Assembly: GCA_964495805.1 (NCBI GenBank)
Contig: CAZBWV010000021.1
Location: 1-55,994 of the forward strand
Direction: 5' to 3'
Source of the DNA: JALXCH01 sp964495805
Lineage (GTDB): Bacteria; Calditrichota; Calditrichia; RBG-13-44-9
Length of the DNA stretch: 55,994 nt
Shown: in pieces, positions 51,791 to 55,994 of the stretch
Layout: each line of letters starts with the position of its first letter
Position numbering within the stretch: position 1 is the first letter of the stretch
The notes under the pieces: generated by a model
Databases searched by the model: none
What the model was told of the DNA's origin: nothing
The model's input: the letters and a program-made list of their open reading frames with translations, nothing else
Program-made: the position numbers and the translations under genes

Positions 51791-53008
51791 TTATTCTTTA
51801 AGCAATCTGGTGATTTTTTCGAAGATGTGAAATGCGACATCCAGTTTGGGCATCAGGGGGAGCGTCTCGCTGCTTCCATCCTTTGCCAGAATCGTTACAC
51901 GATTGGTGTCGGTACCAAATCCGGCTCCTTTTTCCAACGGATTGTTCAGCACAATGAAGTCCAGGTTTTTTCGGTGCAGTTTTTCCCGGGCGTGTTCTTC
52001 CGGATCGTCCGTTTCCACGGCAAAGCCCACCAAAATTTGTTTCTCTAACCGTCGTTTCCCGATTTCTGCCAGAATATCCACGGTGGGTTTCAGGGGCAGT
52101 TCCATTCGGGTTGCCTGTTTTTTGATTTTCCCGCTGGCGGTGGTGACCGGGGTGTAATCGGCGATGGCTGCACTGCTGAGATAAACGTCAGAACCGGGGA
52201 AGTATTTTTCCACCGCTTTCCACATGTCCGCAGCGGTATTCACGGGAACAGTAGTGACTTCAGCAGGGTAGGGCAGGGTGGAATTTCCGTTAAGCAGAAT
52301 CACCCGGGCGCCGCGGGCAAATGCTTCCCAAGCCAGAGCAAAACCCATTTTTCCGGAAGCGCGATTGGTGAGTATGCGCACCGGATCGATGGGCTCCTCT
52401 GTGCGTCCGGCAGTTATGAGCACCTGCTTGCCCTCCAGACTGGTTCGTTCCGGGTGCAGAGCGCGATAGAGGTATTGGAGCAAATGATGCAACGGTGCCA
52501 GGCGCCCCATCCCGCTGTACCCTTCTGCCAGGAACCCTTCTTCCGGAGGACAAACCAGATAGTCCAGCCCCCGCAAATGCTCCAGATTGTGCTGCAGGAT
52601 GGGATTCTCCCACATGTGCACGTTCATGGCCGGTGCAATCACTATCGGGCAGTGCAATGCGGCAACGATTGTAGTGAGCAAATCGTCGGCAATACCGGAG
52701 GCAATTTTCCCGATAAAATTGTAAGAAGCAGGTGCGATTATGGCCGCGTCTATCCGGTCGGCCAGGTGGATATGGTGTGTACCGGTGAATTCACCTTCAG
52801 GAAACAGTTCCACTCCCACTGGATTTTGGGAGAGCGTTTCCAGGGTCAGGCGAGTAACGAACTTCTCTGCGGCAGTGGTCATCACCACATGTACATTGGC
52901 CCGGTGGGTCACCAGAAAACGAATCAATTCAATGGTTTTGTAGGCGGCAATACCACCGGTAATGCCCACCAGAATATTCTTATCACGAAATCGTTCGGTT
53001 GGAAACAT
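51791..53008 (-). CDS. coaBC: Bifunctional phosphopantothenoylcysteine decarboxylase / phosphopantothenate-cysteine ligase
   Basis: 405 aa from the ATG at 53008 (GGGAAGAG upstream). Two consecutive steps of coenzyme A synthesis. The FMN decarboxylase half has GITGGIAAYKTIELIRFL, the catalytic His in THHIHLADRID, and APAMNVHMW. The ligase half starts near residue 190 with VLITAGRTEEPIDPVRILTN and contains VGFAVETDD. The flap residue that is Cys158 in E. coli CoaC reads Glu in GFLAEGYSGMGRL; this position varies among bacteria. Overlaps the gmk 3' end by 26 nt. Confidence 0.95.
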   Translation of the reverse strand: MFPTERFRDKNILVGITGGIAAYKTIELIRFLVTHRANVHVVMTTAAEKFVTRLTLETLSQNPVGVELFPEGEFTGTHHIHLADRIDAAIIAPASYNFIGKIASGIADDLLTTIVAALHCPIVIAPAMNVHMWENPILQHNLEHLRGLDYLVCPPEEGFLAEGYSGMGRLAPLHHLLQYLYRALHPERTSLEGKQVLITAGRTEEPIDPVRILTNRASGKMGFALAWEAFARGARVILLNGNSTLPYPAEVTTVPVNTAADMWKAVEKYFPGSDVYLSSAAIADYTPVTTASGKIKKQATRMELPLKPTVDILAEIGKRRLEKQILVGFAVETDDPEEHAREKLHRKNLDFIVLNNPLEKGAGFGTDTNRVTILAKDGSSETLPLMPKLDVAFHIFEKITRLLKE

Positions 53009-53591
53009 GACTCTTCCCGCTGCGATGGGTTTCGATAATCTCCTCAATCTGGCGAATGGTGCGCTCCAGATTGTCGTTCACCACAATATAATCAAAAAGT
53101 TTGGCCCGTTCATATTCGAATTGCAATCGCTTCAAACGTTTTTCGATTTCCGCTTCGTCGTCGGTATGGCGTTTACGCAATCGCCGCCGCAACTCTTCAA
53201 TTGAAGGTGGTTTGATGAAAATAAGAATGGCTTCCGGAAATTGCTTTTTAATATTAAGCGCACCGTTTACATCGATGTCAAACAGCACGGTGTATCCCTG
53301 ACTCAGAAGCTCTTCCACTTTGGAACGCAATGTGCCGTAATAATGTCCGTGGACGTTTTCATATTCCAGGAAGTTTTTGTTTTCGATGTGTTTGCGGAAT
53401 TCCTCTTCGCTCATGAAAAAGTAATCCACACCGTCCTGCTCATTGGGGCGGGGAGGACGAGTAGTGGCTGAAACCGAAATTTTGAAATCCGGGTGACGTT
53501 GCACCAGCTTTTTACAGATGGTGGTTTTGCCCGCACCGGAAGGAGCGGAAAAAGCTATTAACAATGGTTTCGGTTGGGTACGCTTGTTCAT
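52983..53591 (-). CDS. gmk: Guanylate kinase
   Basis: 202 aa from the ATG at 53591 (AAGGAAGAG upstream); the longer frame to 53669 overlaps yicC and is rejected. Converts GMP and ATP to GDP and ADP. P-loop SAPSGAGKTT, GMP-binding SVSATTRPPRPNE ... VDYFFMS ... EYENVHGHYYGT, and FIKPPSIEELRRRL are all typical. It sits between yicC and coaBC, the order common in many bacteria, but no rpoZ frame follows it. Confidence 0.96.
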   Translation of the reverse strand: MNKRTQPKPLLIAFSAPSGAGKTTICKKLVQRHPDFKISVSATTRPPRPNEQDGVDYFFMSEEEFRKHIENKNFLEYENVHGHYYGTLRSKVEELLSQGYTVLFDIDVNGALNIKKQFPEAILIFIKPPSIEELRRRLRKRHTDDEAEIEKRLKRLQFEYERAKLFDYIVVNDNLERTIRQIEEIIETHRSGKSHVSNRTIS

Positions 53592-53607
53592 TGTCACTTT
53601 CTCTTCC

Positions 53608-54495
53608 TTATTCCACATTTTGAATCTGTTCGCGCATTTTTTCCACTTCTTCTTTAATGGTAACCACACGGTGCGAAATTTCGATCATGGTGGCTTTGTT
53701 ACTCATCGTGTTCGCTTCCCGGTGCATCTCCTGCAGCAGAAAATTGAGCTTTTTCCCGATGGGAGAACCGGCGTTCAGGTTTTCCCGAAACAGCTGGATG
53801 TGGCTCTGCATACGGATGGTTTCTTCAGTGATATCCACTTTATCCGACAGTAATGCCAGCTCCAGTTCCAGGCGATTGGCATCAATTTTCTCCTGATTGA
53901 TCAGTGCCAGCAAGCGCTTGTACAGTCGGTCAAATTCCTGACGTGGATTTTTTTCACCCAATCTGGCCACCTCCCGGGTTAGCGTTTCAATGCGCTCCAG
54001 CCGCTGAAGCAGGTCCTGGCGAAGATTCTCTCCCTCATTGGCACGCATGGTATTCAAGTTATCCATGACCTGTTCGGTAATCTGGTAAATCTTTTGAGTG
54101 AGGGCTTCGTCCACATTGCTCTCTTCTTCGTATGTAATGATGTCCTTAAAAAAGAGCAGGTGATCCAGGGTAATTTTCTGCCGAATGTCTGCTGCTTGTT
54201 GAATTTGTTCCAGCAAGTTCTTGTAAATCCGCACCGTTTCCGGATCGATCTTCAGATTTTGTAATTCACCGGTCAGGGAGGAGAAACTCAGATTAAAAGT
54301 GATTTTTCCGCGAGTAATTTTGCGCCGGATGATTTCCTTAATAGGATTTTCCAGATCGGCCAGGGCACGGGGTAATTTCACAATAATCTCCAGATACCGA
54401 GAATTTAACGAACGCACTTCGCAGGTTATCTCACTCTGGTTAAAATCGGTTTGCAGCGTTGCAAAGCCAGTCATGCTGTACAGTTTGTTCATCAT
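53608..54495 (-). CDS. yicC: YicC family endoribonuclease-like protein
   Basis: About 295 aa; ATG at 54495 or the adjacent ATG at 54492, with GAGG upstream. N-terminal SMTGFATLQTDF and the C-terminal block GKKLNFLLQEMHREANTMSNKA are family signatures. YicC proteins have been linked to RNA degradation and stress survival. First gene of the yicC-gmk-coaBC-udg4-dnaB run, 16 nt before the gmk start. Confidence 0.94.
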   Translation of the reverse strand: MMNKLYSMTGFATLQTDFNQSEITCEVRSLNSRYLEIIVKLPRALADLENPIKEIIRRKITRGKITFNLSFSSLTGELQNLKIDPETVRIYKNLLEQIQQAADIRQKITLDHLLFFKDIITYEEESNVDEALTQKIYQITEQVMDNLNTMRANEGENLRQDLLQRLERIETLTREVARLGEKNPRQEFDRLYKRLLALINQEKIDANRLELELALLSDKVDITEETIRMQSHIQLFRENLNAGSPIGKKLNFLLQEMHREANTMSNKATMIEISHRVVTIKEEVEKMREQIQNVE

Positions 54496-54569
54496 CAAGC
54501 CTCACGGATATTGCAATCGAAAAATAAATTTAACACCGGAAAAGGCTAATCCAAAGCAGATATCCAAGA

Positions 54570-54639
54570 AATGAGAATCATTATTTTTAAATAATAACGA
54601 TTACTATTTGTAACTTATGAAATGAGAACGCATCTCATT
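54570..54639 (+). promoter_or_regulatory. Fur/PerR-like palindromes upstream of peroxiredoxin
   Basis: Within an A/T-rich 200-nt gap, AATGAGAATCATT at 54570-54582 is a perfect 5-3-5 inverted repeat resembling the core of Fur-family boxes. AATGAGA at 54621-54627 and TCTCATT at 54633-54639 form a second perfect 7-bp inverted repeat. They lie 67-136 nt upstream of the peroxiredoxin ATG. Control by an iron- or peroxide-sensing Fur-family repressor is inferred; no such regulator is in the window. Confidence 0.5.
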
Positions 54640-54705
54640 ATTAGTTCGGCGGGAGGATTTAACTATCAAAGTTCAATTATTTTAATAACCAAAAAGGAGG
54701 AAACC

Positions 54706-55374
54706 ATGAGTGATGTACAGGAATTAAAGACAGAAGAATATCAGGGATTACCGAGACTGAACGAACCAGCTCCACCATTCACCGCTAATACCACCCACGG
54801 ACCCATTCGCTTGTCCGATTTTAAAGGGAAATGGGTGGTATTATTTTCCCATCCTGCGGATTTCACTCCGGTGTGCACCACGGAATTTATTGCTTTCGCT
54901 AAAAAATTCCCTGAATTTGAAAAAATAAATGTGCAGGTAATTGGTTTAAGCATCGATAGCATTTACTCCCATATTGCCTGGATTCGTAACATCGAAGAGA
55001 AATTTGGAGTAAAGATTCCGTTTCCGGTAATTGCCGATCTGGATATGAAGGTGGCAAAATTGTACGGAATGGTGCATCCACAGGCTTCGGACACCAGCGC
55101 CGTTCGTGCTGTGTTTGTCATCGATCCCTCTCAGGTGTTACGGGCGATGATTTACTATCCTCTCACCAATGGGCGCAGTATTGATGAAATTTTGCGTCTG
55201 GTGAAAGCGTTGCAGACCTCCGATGAGAATGGTGTTGCCACACCGGAAAACTGGCATCCGGGTGACTCTGTGATTGTACCACCGCCTGCCACCCAGAAAG
55301 AAGCGGAGGAACGGGTAAAACAACCCTACGAGGTGGTGGATTGGTACTTTTCGCGGAAAAAGCTGGATGAATAA
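54706..55374 (+). CDS. 1-Cys peroxiredoxin (Prx6 type)
   Basis: 222 aa from the ATG at 54706 (AAGGAGG upstream); longer in-frame starts lack a site. Reduces peroxides. The peroxidatic Cys is in PADFTPVCTTEF near residue 50 and the catalytic Arg in SAVRAVFVIDP. It is the only Cys in the protein, so there is no resolving Cys and an external thiol is needed. The long C-terminal arm (NWHPGDSVIVPPPAT ... VVDWYFSRK) is typical of the Prx6 group. Preceded by Fur/PerR-like palindromes and followed by a hairpin. Confidence 0.95.
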   Translation: MSDVQELKTEEYQGLPRLNEPAPPFTANTTHGPIRLSDFKGKWVVLFSHPADFTPVCTTEFIAFAKKFPEFEKINVQVIGLSIDSIYSHIAWIRNIEEKFGVKIPFPVIADLDMKVAKLYGMVHPQASDTSAVRAVFVIDPSQVLRAMIYYPLTNGRSIDEILRLVKALQTSDENGVATPENWHPGDSVIVPPPATQKEAEERVKQPYEVVDWYFSRKKLDE

Positions 55375-55392
55375 TCAGTATCGGTGTGGCGA

Positions 55393-55430
55393 ATAGGGTG
55401 GGGGAGATCATTATCTCCCTCTCGCCCTAT
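55393..55430 (+). terminator. Hairpin after the peroxiredoxin gene
   Basis: An imperfect long stem pairs ATAGGG...GGGAGAT with ATCTCCC...CCCTAT around a CATT loop, 18 nt past the stop. No T run follows, so it may be a Rho-dependent end or a 3' stabiliser. Confidence 0.5.
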
Positions 55431-55540
55431 GCAAAGTAGTAACGGATTTGCGCTGGTTTGTTAGATTTATTGACCTTTTCCGATAACTAAATTCACCCTG
55501 AACACTCCACCAACCCTGACGGGATGTTTTTTTCAATCCG

Positions 55541-55650
55541 GAAAATCCCGTTCATCCTGTCTAAAAAATTCAAGCGAGATGATTAGGATGATGTTCACAT
55601 GAGATTCCTCCGTTTCGCTCCTCACTGCGTTCGTCGCTTCAGTCGGAATG
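55541..55650. repeat. 110-nt dispersed repeat, copy 1
   Basis: It begins GAAAATCCCGTTCATCCTGT and ends with TCGTCGCTTCAGTCGGAATG. It aligns along its whole length with 55884-55994 with a handful of differences. The TCC...CTGCGTTCGTCGCTTCAGTC part resembles a short intergenic sequence type found in several bacterial genomes. Frames crossing it are spurious. Confidence 0.9.
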
Positions 55651-55663
55651 ACAGCGAGGTGTC

Positions 55664-55740
55664 CTGTCAGCCCGAGCGGAGCCAGTCTGTTCTTCTGTCA
55701 CCCCGAGCGGAGCGCCAGCGGAGTCGAGGGGTCTCATTCC
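55664..55740. repeat. CCCGAGCGGAGC-type short repeats
   Basis: Two copies of a TGTCA(C/G)CCCGAGCGGAGC motif lie at about 55664-55682 and 55697-55715, the second continuing to a GGAGTCGAGGGGTCTCA end. This sequence type is common between genes in diverse bacteria and is non-coding. Confidence 0.7.
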
Positions 55741-55768
55741 CCATCCGGATTGTTCTTAAAAAAAAGAA

Positions 55769-55909
55769 TTTGGGGACAGGATATACAGGATGAAACAGAA
55801 TTCATTTTTAATGTTAATGATCTGGTCTGTAAACCCACCTACCTGGTTGGTTGCACCAAAAACCAAAAATTTCATTTTATCCTGAAAATCCTGTTCATCC
55901 TGTCCAAAA
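55769..55909. repeat. Inverted-repeat-bounded intergenic element
   Basis: GGGGACAGGATATACAGGAT near 55772-55791 is an imperfect inverted copy of ATCCTGTTCATCCTGTCC near 55888-55905. About 95 nt of non-coding sequence lies between the arms. The right arm is also the start of dispersed repeat copy 2. Confidence 0.7.
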
Positions 55910-55994
55910 AAATTCAAGTGGGATGAGCAGGTCGATGTGCTCCGGAGATTCCTCCGTTCCGCTCCTCACTGCGTTCGTCGCTTCAGTCAGAATG
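55884..55994. repeat. 110-nt dispersed repeat, copy 2 (reaches window end)
   Basis: Starts GAAAATCCTGTTCATCCTGT and ends TCGCTTCAGTCAGAATG at the window edge. Direct orientation relative to copy 1, 343 nt away. It may continue beyond the window. Confidence 0.9.

Noticed and set aside
55599..55926. Two plus-strand frames in the right-end intergenic region
   Set aside because: They run through dispersed intergenic repeats (CCCGAGCGGAGC type and CTGCGTTCGTCGCTTCAGTC type) that commonly produce spurious hypothetical proteins.

Overview
The window is about 56 kb of bacterial chromosome and is almost entirely protein coding. I recognised no rRNA, tRNA, CRISPR array, transposase or phage gene. Three large secreted proteins end in (or close to) the NYPNPFNP...WDG...G.Y.(F/Y)R tail typical of Por-type (type IX-like) secretion cargo. 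They sit with a PorV/PorQ-like outer membrane protein and a TonB-dependent receptor carrying an N-terminal carboxypeptidase-regulatory-like domain. That combination points to a Gram-negative member of the FCB group. The style (DUF4388 response regulator, SpoIIE/RsbW/STAS modules, FlgD-like tails, GC near the middle) is most like Calditrichota, KSB1 or Ignavibacteriota. This placement is inference, since no marker rRNA is present. Uracil-DNA glycosylases of both family 4 and family 5 are compatible with a thermophilic ancestry but do not prove it.

Layout. 1-444: leader with an 18-unit, 9-nt C/T-rich minisatellite, then pfkA and its terminator. 1666-10343 (minus strand): a membrane zinc metalloprotease, then a signalling block of two SpoIIE-type phosphatases, an RsbW-like kinase and a STAS antagonist, preceded by a beta-propeller-like lipoprotein and adk. 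10565-19092 (minus): an MGMT-like protein, then TonB receptor - 1004-aa secreted protein - PorV, and a further secreted protein upstream. 19301-25736: gamma-carbonic anhydrase-like protein and a hybrid histidine kinase (plus), then an ABC exporter, a SprT-like protein and a UPF0173 hydrolase (minus). 26046-29189: a 1047-aa secreted mosaic protein with an AT-rich body and a GC-richer tail. 29370-31596: a tight four-gene cassette of AbrB-like, PIN-like, YqeC-like and YqeB-like proteins. 31790-36312: alanine/sodium symporter, REC-DUF4388-roadblock regulator and DUF1015 protein. 36313-45161: PpiD/SurA-like isomerase (minus), diverging from mutM - SAM hydrolase - ybbR - tsaD - VWA protein, then UDG family 5. 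45505-49099: an OPT peptide transporter diverging from a secreted C45-like hydrolase. 49452-54495 (minus): yicC - gmk - coaBC - udg4 - dnaB. 54706-55374: a 1-Cys peroxiredoxin behind Fur/PerR-like palindromes. 55375-55994: intergenic repeat territory with a 110-nt direct repeat and an inverted repeat.

How the parts fit. The left half is dominated by surface/secretion biology and environmental signalling: a partner-switching module without a visible sigma factor, plus a receptor-PorV-cargo operon. The right half is housekeeping (nucleotide, CoA and tRNA metabolism, replication, base-excision repair) interleaved with peptide and amino-acid uptake. The most unusual items are the minisatellite with a periodic G-triplet on the minus strand, the AbrB/PIN/YqeC/YqeB cassette whose PIN protein has lost most of its expected acidic residues and whose YqeC has an altered P-loop, the composition break inside the 1047-aa secreted protein, and the receptor/PorV/cargo operon.
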